64,000 bases of DNA. Source: JAJECS01 sp965198185 (GTDB lineage Bacteria > Chloroflexota > UBA11872). Positions 1-10,135 of this stretch are shown piece by piece; position 1 is the first letter of the stretch, and every line of letters starts with the position of its first letter. The DNA is taken from NCBI GenBank assembly GCA_965198185.1, contig CBDAOU010000001.1, positions 496,001 through 560,000 on the forward strand. Direction: 5' to 3'. The translations under genes and the position numbers were made by a program. Below the pieces are notes generated by a model, which saw only the letters and a program-made list of their open reading frames with translations, searched no databases and was not told the DNA's origin.

Positions 1-1090
1 AGACGTCGATCAGCCGGGCGGCCGATCGCTCCCAGGTCATGGCCGCCGCGCGGGCCCTGCCGCCCTCACCGAGCTGCCGGCACTCATCGGGGGAGGTTAA
101 GAGCCCGACGAGCGCGGTTTCTAGTTCCGCAGCATCGCCCGGCGGCACCAGCAGGCCGCTTTCGCCGTGCTTCACGATCTCCTCTGCGGGTGAGTCGCGC
201 GTGCTGATCACCGGGGCGCCGCAGGCGCCGGCCTCGAGCAGCACGAGGCCGAAGCCCTCGAAATCCCGTCCAACTGATCGATATGGCATGACGACCACGG
301 ACGCGCGGGCATACCAGCGCACCAGCTCGTCGTGGCTCACGGCTCCGGTGAGCGTGACGGCCTCGCCCAGCCCCAGCGCCTCGATGCGGTCACGGAGCCG
401 CACAACGAACGGTGAACGGGAGGCGTACGGCCCAACAATGACAAAGCGCGACCGCGGCAGGCGCGCGTGCACCGCGGCGAAGGCTTCCACGGCCACGTCG
501 AAGCCCTTGCGCGGCTTCGGCTCGCCGACGGCCAGCACGAGGCCCGGCTCGCGCGCCACCTGCGGGTCGGGCGCGGCGAACTCATCCGCCCGCACGGCGA
601 GCGGCACGACGGTGGTGTGCGTGAATCCCGTATCCCGTTGCACCCGCTGCTCGGTATAGCGGCTGATGGCGATCAGGCGCCGCGCGCGGCGCATGGCCCA
701 GCGAAGCATGCGCGATTCCAGCCGGTCGCGGCTGGACGGGACCGAATAGGTGCCGACGAGCGAGACGAAGAGCGGCCGGCGGCCGGCGGCAAGTGCAGCG
801 GCCGGGGCATAGGGCTCGACCATGCAGTGGACGGCGTCCACGCCCCGCAGCGCGCGCCACAGGGGCCGGACGGTGCGCGCGAGCAAGCGCGCGAAATGCG
901 GCGTGCCCTGGCGAAACGAGGGGATCGCGGCGTGGTCGGGATGCGCGCGGAGGTCGGCGGGCATGGCGCCGCCGGGCGTGACCAGGCGCACATCGACGCC
1001 CGCCGCGATGAGACCCCGCGCCAGCTCGCCGGCATAGCGGCCCCAGCCGTTGCTCGGGTCCAGTTCGTCGGCCACGATAGCCAGCTTCAC
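1..1090 (-). CDS. GT4-family glycosyltransferase (C-terminus beyond window)
   Basis: Transfers a sugar from a nucleotide-sugar donor to a growing surface glycan, presumably at the inner face of the membrane. About 363 residues are visible and the end runs off the left edge. The GTG at 1090 is taken as start because it overlaps the upstream stop by 4 bases (GTGA) and opens straight onto a GT-B strand (KLAIVADEL). The donor-binding half carries GEPKPRKGF and, near residue 278, the GT4 signature EGFGLVLLEAGACGAPV. Reading is unbroken throughout. Last visible gene of the polysaccharide locus. Family is clear; linkage and sugar cannot be read from sequence. Confidence 0.9.
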   Translation of the reverse strand, partial: MKLAIVADELDPSNGWGRYAGELARGLIAAGVDVRLVTPGGAMPADLRAHPDHAAIPSFRQGTPHFARLLARTVRPLWRALRGVDAVHCMVEPYAPAAALAAGRRPLFVSLVGTYSVPSSRDRLESRMLRWAMRRARRLIAISRYTEQRVQRDTGFTHTTVVPLAVRADEFAAPDPQVAREPGLVLAVGEPKPRKGFDVAVEAFAAVHARLPRSRFVIVGPYASRSPFVVRLRDRIEALGLGEAVTLTGAVSHDELVRWYARASVVVMPYRSVGRDFEGFGLVLLEAGACGAPVISTRDSPAEEIVKHGESGLLVPPGDAAELETALVGLLTSPDECRQLGEGGRARAAAMTWERSAARLIDV

Positions 1091-3698
1091 CGACGCTGCC
1101 TCCAGATGCTCAGGGCCAGCAGCGGGACCAGCAGCCCCGTGGCGACCAGCGACACGATCACGCCCGCCGAAAACGCGGGCGGCTCGAACCGCATGCTGAT
1201 CTGGTGCGCGCCGCCCGGCAGCGCGAGGCCGCGCGAGACCGCGTTGACGGTCAAGATCTCCGCGGGGCGCCCATTCACCTCGGCGGTCCAGCCGGGATAG
1301 GGCGCCTCATTGAGCACGAGCAGACCGGGGGCCGCCAGTTCGACGCTGAGGTCAAGGCGGTCGGCGCCGCGGACGATGGGGCCAACGACGTCCGCTCCGT
1401 CGGAGGCTCGCCCAGGCTCGATGCCGGGGTCGCGCGACACAAACGCGTGGTCGGGACGCACCGCAAGCCCTTCAAGCAGGGACGGCGTGTCGTCGACGAC
1501 GGACCAGTTTCTCGCGATCCAGGCTGAGGGGCGCCAGTTTTCGATCTCGTAGACGTACAGCGGCTGCTCCACGCCGGCCCAGTCGGGCAGCGGGATCGGG
1601 CCGGCATGCACTTCGCGCAGCCCCTCAATCGGCAACGGCACGCCCGACGTGATGTACCGGACATTCGCGGCGGCAAGCGCGCCGAGACGCGACTGCAAGA
1701 TGTCGCGGCGAGCCTCCGCGTCGAGCGAGGCGTCGGTGGCAAAGCCGGACAGGGTGGCGCGTTCGCTGCCCACAAACGCCAAGTACGCCGCCGTGCTGCG
1801 CGGCATCAGGTTTTCGTAGCCATCGATCGTTGCGGGTCCGCCGTCCAGCGCCAGATTGGGGGCGCGAGTGGCGGCGAGGAACACCCACTCGAGCAGGTCG
1901 CGCTGGTCCCGGGTGAGGCGATCTCCGGTCGCCGTCGAGAGCTCGAACTTTTGGGCGAGCGGGCGATAGGAGAAGAGGCGGCCCCACGGTCATCGGCGGA
2001 ATGGGTGACCGCGGGCGAGGGACGGCCGAACCACTCGTGGGGCACCGTGGGCACGGCGTGGCCGGGCGCCAGCAGCAGGTCGGCCGCGAGCACGGCGCCG
2101 ACACCCATTTGCGCGTGAATGCCCCGCAGCGCGCCGCGCCGATAGGCCCAGATCAGCAGCGCGCCGAGAACGGCGGTGACCAGCAGCAGCCGAGGGGTCG
2201 GGCCCGCCAGGCTGAAGGCGGATTCGAGCCGCGCGTAGAGCTGGTCGAAGGTGCGGTAGTAGCGTTCGGCGGTGAGAAACCGGCCCTCGGACCCGACGAT
2301 CACACGGTCGATGTAGTCGTAGCCATAGGGCACGATCAAGAAGGCGAAGCCGGTCAACGTGATCGTGGCGGCCAAGGTGCCCACCGCGATGAGGCCCGCC
2401 AGCCAGGTCCAGGCGCGTACGAGCCAGCCAACGGCGCGCGCGGCGGCGAGTTCGGGGCGGGGCAGCAACTCGAATCCGAAGGCGGCGAGAAAGCCCAGCC
2501 CGAACGTGGCCACAATCGCGAAACGCGCGGGCTGGCGGAAGAAGCCAAACAGCGGCAGCTTGTGGAGCAACGGGAAGCCAAGGCTGTAAGCGCCCATGGC
2601 CAGCACCCAGGCGACGACGACGAGCACGGCGAGGAAGCGCACGACGCGATGCCGGCGCGCGGCCACAAGCGCGAGGACAGCCAGCACGGGCGTGAGGATC
2701 CCGAGATAGAGCAACTCTTCGGCGTTGAGCGTCTCGTCGAGCACGCGCGGAATCTCAAACGATGGGTAGAGGTAGCCAAGCACCAGGCTCCAGGGCGGGA
2801 TCGAGCCTTGCGCCGCGGTGGCGTATTCGAGGCCGCCCGCGCGGCCCGAGAGCTCCGTGGTTTGAATGGTCGGCAGGAAGCGAACGGCGGCCAGGGCGAG
2901 GCCCACGACGACGGCCGTGAGCAGCCAGGCCCCGAGGGCAAGGGCGGGCGCCCGCCCGGCCTCGCGCCACGTCCAGGTCAAACGGAACAGGGCGTACATC
3001 AGCCACGCCGACACGAAGAGCAGCGCGATCTGCGGGTGCCCGGCCAAGCCCGTGATTCCGGTGATGACGGCGAGGACGACGGTCCAGTGGCGGCGGCCCT
3101 GCGCAATGCGTTCGATGGCCACCAGACCGGCGGGCAGGACGAAGAAGATGTCGGCGTAGTTCAGGAAGCGGGACGTGGCGAAGACGAACGGGCTGTAGGC
3201 ATAGAGGAAGGCGGCGAGAAACGCACCGCGCCGCGACAAGCCCCAGACGCGACCGAGCCCGTAGGCCGAGGCCGCTGCCAGGACCAAGCCCAGGGATGTC
3301 TCGATGAAGTAGGCCCGCAGCGGGTCGAACACGCGCAGCAGACCCCAGGTCAGCGGGTAAAACCAGCCGAACTCCGAGAAGGCCACGGGGAATCCGCCGA
3401 GGATGCCGTCGGTCCAGAGCGGGATGCGGCCCTCGGCAAGACCCGCCGCCAACAGCTGATAGCGCGGCTGATAGCTCAGGAGCACGTCGAAGTCGAGCCA
3501 CGGTTCGCCCGCGATCAGGACCCCGCGATAGAAGATCAACAGCGGAGCGAGCAGGCCGATTGCCACCAGCAGCCGATGCCGGTTGGCGCCGGCGCGTTCG
3601 AGGCGCTCGGCCGCTCGCCCCAGCAGGGGGCCGGCGCGCGTCAGGCTGGCTGCGGCAGATCGAGGAAATCCACGATCCTGGCCGCGCGTCGATTCCAC
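1087..3698 (-). CDS. YfhO-like polytopic membrane protein, interrupted by a frameshift
   Basis: A large multi-spanning protein of the YfhO/GT-C type, probably acting on lipid-linked sugars outside the membrane; this role is inferred from family and locus. About ten hydrophobic segments follow the N-terminus, then an extracytoplasmic C-terminal part with the YfhO-like hallmark NEAPYPGWTAEVNG and a last membrane helix ending at 1090. The frame breaks at the C run 1982-1985: the upstream part reads to HSADDRG and the matching continuation (RLFSYRPLAQKFEL) is one frame away, so one G is missing on the coding strand. The GTG at 3698 overlaps the upstream gene by 58 bases; a later start inside the first 40 residues is equally possible. 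Confidence 0.8.
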
Positions 3699-4837
3699 GT
3701 GCAGTCGGCTACCTCGTTCCGAGCCGTGCGCGCCAGGCGTGCGGCGAGCTCATGGTCGCTCAACAGGCGCTCGATGGCGGCGGCAAGCGCTGCATTATCG
3801 TCGGGAGGCACGAGCAGGGCGTTGTGCTCATGGCGCAGGACCTCGCGCAGCGACGGCAGATCGCTGGCCACGATGGGAACGCCGGCCGCCATGTACTCGA
3901 ACATCTTGAGCGGCGAGGTGTGCTCACGCGCGATGATCGTAGCGCCGCTGAAGGGAATCACCGCCACGTCGGCCGCGGCAAGGTAGCGCCGCGCTTCGTC
4001 CGGCGCGAGATGGCCCGTGACTCGCACATTGGCCATGGCGCGCGCGCCATGGCGCACACGGTCAAGGTCGGGCGGAACGCCTCCGACGATGGCGACCTGC
4101 ACGGTCTCGGGCAGCTTCGCGGCGGCCGCGACGAGCGTGTCGACGCCCTTCCAGGCGTAGAGATGGCCCACGTAGCAGACAAGCGGGGCGTCCGGCGGGA
4201 TATCGAGCGCCTGGCGCGCGGTGGCGCGGGGTTCAAGGTCGAACGCGGCGGCCGGGGCGGCGTCGTGCGCCACGAGGACCCGTGCGGGCGGCAGGCCGCG
4301 ATCGAGGTACCAGCGGCGTAGCGCCGTGGATATGACCACGATGCGATCGACGCGGCGCACGGCCCACAGATGCAACCGCTGCGACGGCGCCGATCGGGGC
4401 AGCGTGTGACCCTCGAAGCAGGTGCGGACGCCCGGGCGCCGGCGAAGCGTTGTGAGCGTCAGCGGGAAGAGATCGCGGCTGTAGATGACCCCTCCGCCGA
4501 GGCGGCGCATGAGCACCAGCGCGCTCAGCGTGAAGGTCGCGAGCTGGAGCAGGTGAGCCAGCAGGGGGATGGGTCCGCGGTTGAACGCCGGCCAATCGAT
4601 GGTGACTCGCTTGATCAGATCGATGCAGGGCAGACCGATCAGCGCGAACGCGGACGTCACGCCGAAGTAGACGAATGGGTTTTCGACGCGCAGCATCGCG
4701 TCGGTGTTGGCACGGCGGGCATGGAGCAAGACCACGTCCAGACCTTGCGCCGCGAAGGCTTCGGCCATGTGCATGATCTGCAGCGGGTGGGCTTTCTCGC
4801 TGGGAATGCGCGCGTTGGCCAAGAAGATCAGGCGCAC
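3641..4837 (-). CDS. GT4-family glycosyltransferase
   Basis: A 398-residue GT-B fold glycosyltransferase. The N-terminus (LIFLANARIPSEKAHPLQIM) is typical of GT4 enzymes that bind a lipid-linked acceptor. The donor half begins at VCYVGHLYAWKGVDTL (around residue 215), and the signature SPLKMFEYMAAGVPIVASD lies near residue 310. ATG start at 4837, 11 bases after the stop of the upstream gene. The length is normal for the family and no residue looks lost. It sits among five other GT4 genes, which suggests a repeat unit of several sugars. Confidence 0.93.
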   Translation of the reverse strand: MRLIFLANARIPSEKAHPLQIMHMAEAFAAQGLDVVLLHARRANTDAMLRVENPFVYFGVTSAFALIGLPCIDLIKRVTIDWPAFNRGPIPLLAHLLQLATFTLSALVLMRRLGGGVIYSRDLFPLTLTTLRRRPGVRTCFEGHTLPRSAPSQRLHLWAVRRVDRIVVISTALRRWYLDRGLPPARVLVAHDAAPAAAFDLEPRATARQALDIPPDAPLVCYVGHLYAWKGVDTLVAAAAKLPETVQVAIVGGVPPDLDRVRHGARAMANVRVTGHLAPDEARRYLAAADVAVIPFSGATIIAREHTSPLKMFEYMAAGVPIVASDLPSLREVLRHEHNALLVPPDDNAALAAAIERLLSDHELAARLARTARNEVADCTWNRRAARIVDFLDLPQPA

Positions 4838-4848
4838 GGCTTCCGGCC

Positions 4849-6630
4849 TCAGATCTCGTAGCGGATCGACGCCGTGACGCCGGCGCCGAGCGGTCCGAAA
4901 TGCACCTGGTTGTCGGCCACGCTCCAGCTGGTCGGGGCGTCAACCTCGAACCATTCGCTGGCCCGCGGGTAGCGATAGGCAAGGCCCGTGATCGGCTGCG
5001 CGACGTTTACGCGATCAACGACCAGCAGACGGTTGCCGTGCCAGCGATAGCGCCGCTCGGTGGGCAGGGCCGGATGCGGCTCGCCGTCCGGTCGCGCCAG
5101 CCACGAGGCAATCACGACGCCGTCAGCTTCGGGCGTGACGTCGCCGCCGAGCGCGTGGATCGAGGCGAATCGCCCGGCGGCCGCCCTGGCGGGCGGTCCG
5201 AGGAAGCGAAAGAGCATACGGAGGGCATAGCAGCGACGGCCGGCGCGCCAGTGCGTGCGCGCGAGGCGCAGGCGAAACCCCGCGTCAGCATCCAACCCGC
5301 CCGATCCCTCATTGGTCGCGGGGGCGAGGAACCATGTGCCTTCGGGCATCCAGGGCTCGCAGACCTGCGACAGCGCATTGGCCCAGCCGCGTTCCGCATC
5401 GCCAACATAGACGAGCCCGCCGCCGCCCACCCGACCTCCGACGAGGCCATTCGCCGGCCGCTTGCGGACGCGCAGGATGGCGCAGGCGCGACGGGTCTGG
5501 AGGCGTACCACGCCTGAATCGGCGTGGTGAATTGGCGGCGCCGGTTTGGGAGGCGGCGGATTGGTCGGCAGATCGTCAAGCTCGGCGGCCGCATGCGCAC
5601 GCGCCAGCCAGGCGAGATCGGCGGTGTGGGCAACGCGGCATATTGACGTCGAGCCCGTGGGGCAGGCCTCGACGAGACCATCGGGCCCCAGGGTCTGCGC
5701 CGAGCGCGCGGCGACGATTCCGGCCAGCCGCAGCGCCGCCGGCCGACCGTCGGTCGCCAGAGCGTAGGCGTCGTACGGCGCCGAGCCGGCCTCGGCATCC
5801 GCGTCCCAGCACCAGCGCCGTCCCTCAAGGGCCAGCGGCTTCACTCCGTCGGGCCGGAGGATATCGATGAGGAAATTCACTCCGCGCTTCAGTTCATCCG
5901 CATGAGACTTCCCGTCGCCGAGGCGGGCCAGGGCGAAGCGGGCGAAGGCCAATATTCGGCCGTGGTCGCAGACTGAGAGGTCGGCGACGCCCTCATGTCC
6001 GCCAACGACCGCCGGGTCGGTGACATAGGGGAAGGAGCCATCGGGACGCATTTCGCTCAGCGCGCCGGCCACTGCCTCTCGCACGGCGCCGGTCCAGCCG
6101 GGCTCGTCGAGCGCCTCGGCGGCGCTTGCCAGGCCCATCGCGCCGCAGAGACGCTCGGCAATCACCGGCGCGCCGGGCGCGGTGGGCAGGAGGTAGCTCG
6201 CGGCACAGAGGCGAATCGCCTCCTCGATGCGCTCGCGATCGTAGTGAGACAGGCGGTCGCCAGCCACCTCGAGCAGCGTGGCCAGGGCGTCGACGCATTC
6301 GCCGCAGTCGATGAGTTGCGTCGAGATGTGGTGTGGCTGGTGCCGGTTGGGAAAGAACACCCAGGCTCCGCCCGCCGCGTCATCCTGACCGAGCCGCCCG
6401 GTGATGGCGCGCGCCGCGCGCACGGCACGGTCGATGTAGCGGTCGTCCGCGTCCGGGGAGGCAAGGGTGCAATTGAGCACGATGGCGCGGGCGGTCTTGC
6501 CGGTGTGGTCGACGCCATGCTCGGGGCAGCGGGCGTAGCCGTCGCGGCCGAGGAGTCGCTCGAAGGCGTCGGAGGCCCGCTCGATGGCCCAGCGGGCGCG
6601 GGGTGTAAGTCGCGCCGGCTCGCTAGTCAC
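4849..6630 (-). CDS. Alpha/alpha-toroid (heparinase-like) protein of the glycan locus
   Basis: A 593-residue protein with no signal peptide seen. Residues 1-330 have repeated paired helices with conserved small and aromatic turns, as in (alpha/alpha)6 toroids such as heparinase II/III-type lyases and epimerases (for example NRHQPHHISTQLIDCGEC and FPYVTDP). The last 250 residues are beta-rich, ending with a sandwich-like stretch. The GTG at 6630 is chosen because it overlaps the upstream stop by 8 bases; longer upstream starts would be buried in the neighbouring glycosyltransferase gene. A polysaccharide lyase, epimerase or unsaturated-glycuronyl hydrolase role is possible, but no catalytic set was identified. 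Confidence 0.75.
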   Translation of the reverse strand: MTSEPARLTPRARWAIERASDAFERLLGRDGYARCPEHGVDHTGKTARAIVLNCTLASPDADDRYIDRAVRAARAITGRLGQDDAAGGAWVFFPNRHQPHHISTQLIDCGECVDALATLLEVAGDRLSHYDRERIEEAIRLCAASYLLPTAPGAPVIAERLCGAMGLASAAEALDEPGWTGAVREAVAGALSEMRPDGSFPYVTDPAVVGGHEGVADLSVCDHGRILAFARFALARLGDGKSHADELKRGVNFLIDILRPDGVKPLALEGRRWCWDADAEAGSAPYDAYALATDGRPAALRLAGIVAARSAQTLGPDGLVEACPTGSTSICRVAHTADLAWLARAHAAAELDDLPTNPPPPKPAPPIHHADSGVVRLQTRRACAILRVRKRPANGLVGGRVGGGGLVYVGDAERGWANALSQVCEPWMPEGTWFLAPATNEGSGGLDADAGFRLRLARTHWRAGRRCYALRMLFRFLGPPARAAAGRFASIHALGGDVTPEADGVVIASWLARPDGEPHPALPTERRYRWHGNRLLVVDRVNVAQPITGLAYRYPRASEWFEVDAPTSWSVADNQVHFGPLGAGVTASIRYEI

Positions 6631-7768
6631 GCTCGCCCACCCTGACGGCGGGCACGGTCCGCGGAAACGGCGGCTCCCGGCGCTCGCGCAGGGCCGCGAA
6701 CACTTGAACCAGCCGACCCGCGAGGCGACTCGCGGCGTGGTCCTCGACAACCGCCTGCCGGAGCTGCTCAATCGTGGCGGTGCGCAGGCTTGGATGCAGC
6801 GCCAGTGTCCGCCGCAGGGCGTCCGCCAACGCTTCCGGCGACGAGGGAACCAGAAAGTCGTTGGCGAACGTGCCAAGCGACGCGCGATAGGCGACGTTAT
6901 TGGTGATGAGAAGGGTGCCGGCGGCGAGGGCTTCCAATCCGGTCTTATCGAGCGACGTACCGCTGCGCCAGGCGACGAACGCATCGAGGCCGGCGTAGAA
7001 CTCCGGCATATCAGTGCTGGGCAGACCGCCCAGAAAGATGACGTGCTCGGTGAGCTGCGCCTGGCGCACGAGCTCGTGAATCTCGGCCAGGTAGGCGTGA
7101 TCCGAGGGATAAAAGGGCTCGCCGGCGACGCGCAGCTCGACGGGCGTGCCGTCGTCGCGGAGCCGTGCGACGGCCTCGATCACCGTGGTCAGGCCCTTCA
7201 ACGGCGTAATCCGTCCGGCAACGCCGACGATCGGCCGCGCCGGCGGCGCCGGCCGGATGGGCACGGCCGCGAGCTGGGCCGTGTCGATGCCCTGGCCCAC
7301 GATGAATGCGCCGGGCGATGGCAGCGGGTAGCTCTCCGGAGCCGAGGTGATGGTCGCGCTGGCCAGCCGGACGCCGGCGCGCAGCGTTCGGGTGCGGCCG
7401 TGGCTGGCGTACCAGAGCAGGAGGGGGATCCGCCGGGCGATGCACCAGGGGGCGGCGGCGATGGCGTAGGCCGGAACCATGTGTGCGAGCACGCCGTCCA
7501 CGCGACCACCGCCGATCAACTGCAGGCACCGGGCCAGCAGCAGCGGCCAGCGGGACGCGCGTCCGCGCCCGCGCTCCTTGCCCAGCCCATGCACGGTGAC
7601 GTTAGGCGGCAAATCCACGGCGCCCGTGGCAGCGGCAATGACGTGCACGTGGTCGACGAGCCCCGCGAGCTCGCGCGCCCAAAGATGGGCGAACCCCAGA
7701 ATGGAGCTGTCCGTCGAAAGTTCCTGGGTGATCATCAGCAGCCGCAACCCGCGCCCAGCGTCGCTCAC
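6623..7768 (-). CDS. GT4-family glycosyltransferase
   Basis: A 381-residue GT-B glycosyltransferase. The N-terminal half starts RLLMITQELSTDSSILGFAH; the donor half starts at VGVAGRITPLKGLTTVIEA near residue 190. The usual E-x7-E region is SLDKTGLEALAAGTLLITN near residue 295, where the first acidic position is less obvious than in its neighbours, so donor specificity may differ. ATG start at 7768 overlaps the preceding gene by 4 bases. It shares the strand and tight spacing of the whole locus, so co-transcription is likely. Confidence 0.92.
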   Translation of the reverse strand: MSDAGRGLRLLMITQELSTDSSILGFAHLWARELAGLVDHVHVIAAATGAVDLPPNVTVHGLGKERGRGRASRWPLLLARCLQLIGGGRVDGVLAHMVPAYAIAAAPWCIARRIPLLLWYASHGRTRTLRAGVRLASATITSAPESYPLPSPGAFIVGQGIDTAQLAAVPIRPAPPARPIVGVAGRITPLKGLTTVIEAVARLRDDGTPVELRVAGEPFYPSDHAYLAEIHELVRQAQLTEHVIFLGGLPSTDMPEFYAGLDAFVAWRSGTSLDKTGLEALAAGTLLITNNVAYRASLGTFANDFLVPSSPEALADALRRTLALHPSLRTATIEQLRQAVVEDHAASRLAGRLVQVFAALRERREPPFPRTVPAVRVGERD

Positions 7769-8895
7769 GTCAGCGACTCCGATGCCAGGTCGCGGTAGGC
7801 CCCGGCGTAGGCGCTGAGAATCTGGTCCCGGGTGAAGGGCTCGGTTGCCCGGCGCGCGGCCGCGCCAGCGCCGGTTAGGGCCTCGCGATCACCAAGCACG
7901 CGCGCGATGAGGTCAGCGCCGGCCGACGCGTCCCACGGCAAGAGCCAGCTATTCACGCCGTGGTCAATGATCTCGGGCATGAGGCCAACGGCGGTGCTGA
8001 ACACCGGAATGCCGCAGGCCATGGCCTCCAGGCACACGCGCGGTCCGCCCTCGCTGCGCGAGGTACACACCAAGGCATCCATCCGCCGATACAAGTCCGC
8101 CAATTGGTCGGGGCCGTCGACCCAGCGGACGCGGTCGACCCGGTCTTCAATTCCCGCCGCCGACAACCCGCGCTGCAAGGAATCGGCTTCGGGTCCGCTG
8201 CCCACCACGATGAAGCGCGCCTGCGGCGCGCGAGCGCTAACGGTTGCGAAGACATTGAGCAGATAGTCGAGGCCCTTGTTGGCGACCAAGCGTCCCACGA
8301 ACCCCAACGCGTACGTCCGGGCGCCGTCGCCCGGACTGAACACCGCGCGATCGACATGCGCGGATGGCAGGACCAGGATCTTCTCTCGCGGCACGCCCCA
8401 GCGCTCCAGCAGCGCGGGCACCTGCCGGTGGTTGACGACACGAATGGCACGGGCGCGCCCGACGGCGAATCTGGCGTAGACGCGATAGCCGAGCTTGGCC
8501 GCCGGCTCCCACCACTGCGCGCGGCGCGGATGAGCCGGGATGTGGTGGATTTCGCTGACATAGGGCAGGTCGAACCGTTGGCTGAGGCGCGCGGCGGCAA
8601 TACCGTTCGAAAAGATGCCGTAGTCGTGGCTCACGATGAGGTGATATCGCCGTTCGGCGGCCAGGGCGCCCGCGCGGCGGATGAGCCAGCGCGCATGCCA
8701 GAGCCGCCCTCCCGACGACGGATGGACGTGCACGCCACAAGGAAGCTTGCGCGGTTGGGCGTTCGGAACGTTGGGCGTCAACACGTCGATTCGGTCGAAT
8801 TCCTGTGAAAGGCCTTCGAGCGTGTAATAGAACGGTCCCCGCCGCCCCGCCGCTACGTCGCGATCGCCGCTGAACATCAGCAGGCTGGGTTTCAT
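7765..8895 (-). CDS. GT4-family glycosyltransferase
   Basis: A 376-residue GT-B glycosyltransferase. It opens with SLLMFSGDRDVAAGRRGPFY, has the donor-half strand ALGFVGRLVANKGLDYLL near residue 190, and the signature SEGGPRVCLEAMACGIPV near residue 285 followed by the loop MPEIIDHGVN. ATG start at 8895; 4-base overlaps on both sides (ATGA). The acceptor-side sequence differs strongly from the adjacent GT4 genes, so these are distinct enzymes of one pathway and not recent duplicates. Confidence 0.93.
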   Translation of the reverse strand: MKPSLLMFSGDRDVAAGRRGPFYYTLEGLSQEFDRIDVLTPNVPNAQPRKLPCGVHVHPSSGGRLWHARWLIRRAGALAAERRYHLIVSHDYGIFSNGIAAARLSQRFDLPYVSEIHHIPAHPRRAQWWEPAAKLGYRVYARFAVGRARAIRVVNHRQVPALLERWGVPREKILVLPSAHVDRAVFSPGDGARTYALGFVGRLVANKGLDYLLNVFATVSARAPQARFIVVGSGPEADSLQRGLSAAGIEDRVDRVRWVDGPDQLADLYRRMDALVCTSRSEGGPRVCLEAMACGIPVFSTAVGLMPEIIDHGVNSWLLPWDASAGADLIARVLGDREALTGAGAAARRATEPFTRDQILSAYAGAYRDLASESLT

Positions 8896-10064
8896 GCGAC
8901 GGCGCGGGCGGCTCCGGGCCGGCGGTCAATGGCGTCGCGGAGTACGTCGAGCGTCTGGTCGACCAGCCGATCCCAGCGAAAGTGCTCCAGGCCGGTCTGC
9001 GCGGCGCGCGCCAGCCCTGCGGCGTACGCCGGGTCGGCGAGCAGGTGGTTCACGGCATGCACGAAGGCGTCCTCATCGCCGAATGGCACCAGTACCGCGG
9101 AGTGCCCGTGGCGCAGAATCTCGCGGTTGCCCCCAATGTCGGTCGTCACGATGGGCGTGCCCACGTGGCGAGCCTCCACCAGCGTGTGCGAGAGGCCTTC
9201 GTACTGCGTGTTAAGGACGCACACCTGGGACGCTCGCAAGTAGGTGGCGACATGGTCGTGGGGCACGTCGCCGGTGAAGACCACCCGGTCGGCGACCCCA
9301 ATCTCCCGCGTCAGACGCTCCAGTCGAGTCTGCTCCGGTCCGCCACCGACGATGAGCAGGGTGGCGCCGTGGTCGAACCGCGGCACCATGCGAATCAGCG
9401 CGTCGACGTGCTTCCAGGCGTAGAGCCGCGAAACGTTGCATACCACCGGGGCGCGCAGGCCGAGGGTCTGGCGCACAGCCTCAGGCTCGTCGTCGGAACG
9501 CGGGGTGCTGGTGAGCGCGTTCTGGATGACCTGGGTCTTGCGGGCGTCGACGCCCCACCCCGCGACCAGCGAACCCACGTAGGCGCTGGGCACGACAACG
9601 ACACTGGCGAGGCGGCAGTAAAACCGCTGGATGGCTCGAAACACCCGGGTCTTCACACCGTGCGCGGCGCTCTGGAACGGTTCGATGCCCAGCGTGGTCA
9701 GTCCGCGGCGGATCGCGGACTCCCACGCCCAATCACCGACGACCTTGAGCACGCGGGGCCGGCCGGCCAGCAGCGCCCCGAGGCTGGCGGGGAGCTCAAT
9801 GCCGTTGATGTACACGACGTCGGACTGCAGGGCTGCGCGCCAGGTGTGCCACATGACCCGCAGGTAGCGCAGCGGCACCGGCATGCTCCACGACACCCGC
9901 ACGAGGGGATACGGCACCTGGACCGCGCCCTCGGGATCGTCGGTGCCGGCCACGACACGTACGGCATGGCCGCGCTGATGCAGTGACTCGGCCAGGTGAT
10001 AGACGTGCGTGGCGGGGCCGCCGACGGCGGGCGGAAATATGTTCGACACCAGCGTCAGACGCAT
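8892..10064 (-). CDS. GT4-family glycosyltransferase
   Basis: A 390-residue GT-B glycosyltransferase. The ATG at 10064 begins MRLTLVSNIFPPAVGGPATH, with the glycine-rich acceptor loop typical of GT4; a longer open frame upstream would run through the radical SAM gene and is not believed. The donor half starts VCNVSRLYAWKHVDALIRM near residue 215 and the signature YEGLSHTLVEARHVGTPIV lies near residue 300. A 71-base gap separates it from the radical SAM gene, one of the longer spacers in this locus. The 3' end overlaps the next gene by 4 bases. Confidence 0.93.
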   Translation of the reverse strand: MRLTLVSNIFPPAVGGPATHVYHLAESLHQRGHAVRVVAGTDDPEGAVQVPYPLVRVSWSMPVPLRYLRVMWHTWRAALQSDVVYINGIELPASLGALLAGRPRVLKVVGDWAWESAIRRGLTTLGIEPFQSAAHGVKTRVFRAIQRFYCRLASVVVVPSAYVGSLVAGWGVDARKTQVIQNALTSTPRSDDEPEAVRQTLGLRAPVVCNVSRLYAWKHVDALIRMVPRFDHGATLLIVGGGPEQTRLERLTREIGVADRVVFTGDVPHDHVATYLRASQVCVLNTQYEGLSHTLVEARHVGTPIVTTDIGGNREILRHGHSAVLVPFGDEDAFVHAVNHLLADPAYAAGLARAAQTGLEHFRWDRLVDQTLDVLRDAIDRRPGAARAVA

Positions 10065-10135
10065 GTTCGCGACGCTAGCACCGACGGTGGGGCACGACAA
10101 CCAGGCAAACCCAGGAACTCCCGCCCCGCGATCGA

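Noticed and set aside
2001..3986. A long open frame opposite the membrane protein gene (661 residues, plus strand)
   Set aside because: Its composition (Arg/Gly/Gln/His-rich, no hydrophobic core) is typical of the antisense of G+C-rich genes, and the minus strand encodes a clear protein.
4849..6984. Longer start (711 residues) for the alpha/alpha-toroid protein
   Set aside because: The extra 118 residues lie inside the upstream GT4 gene in another frame and have shadow-like composition; the GTG at 6630 fits better.
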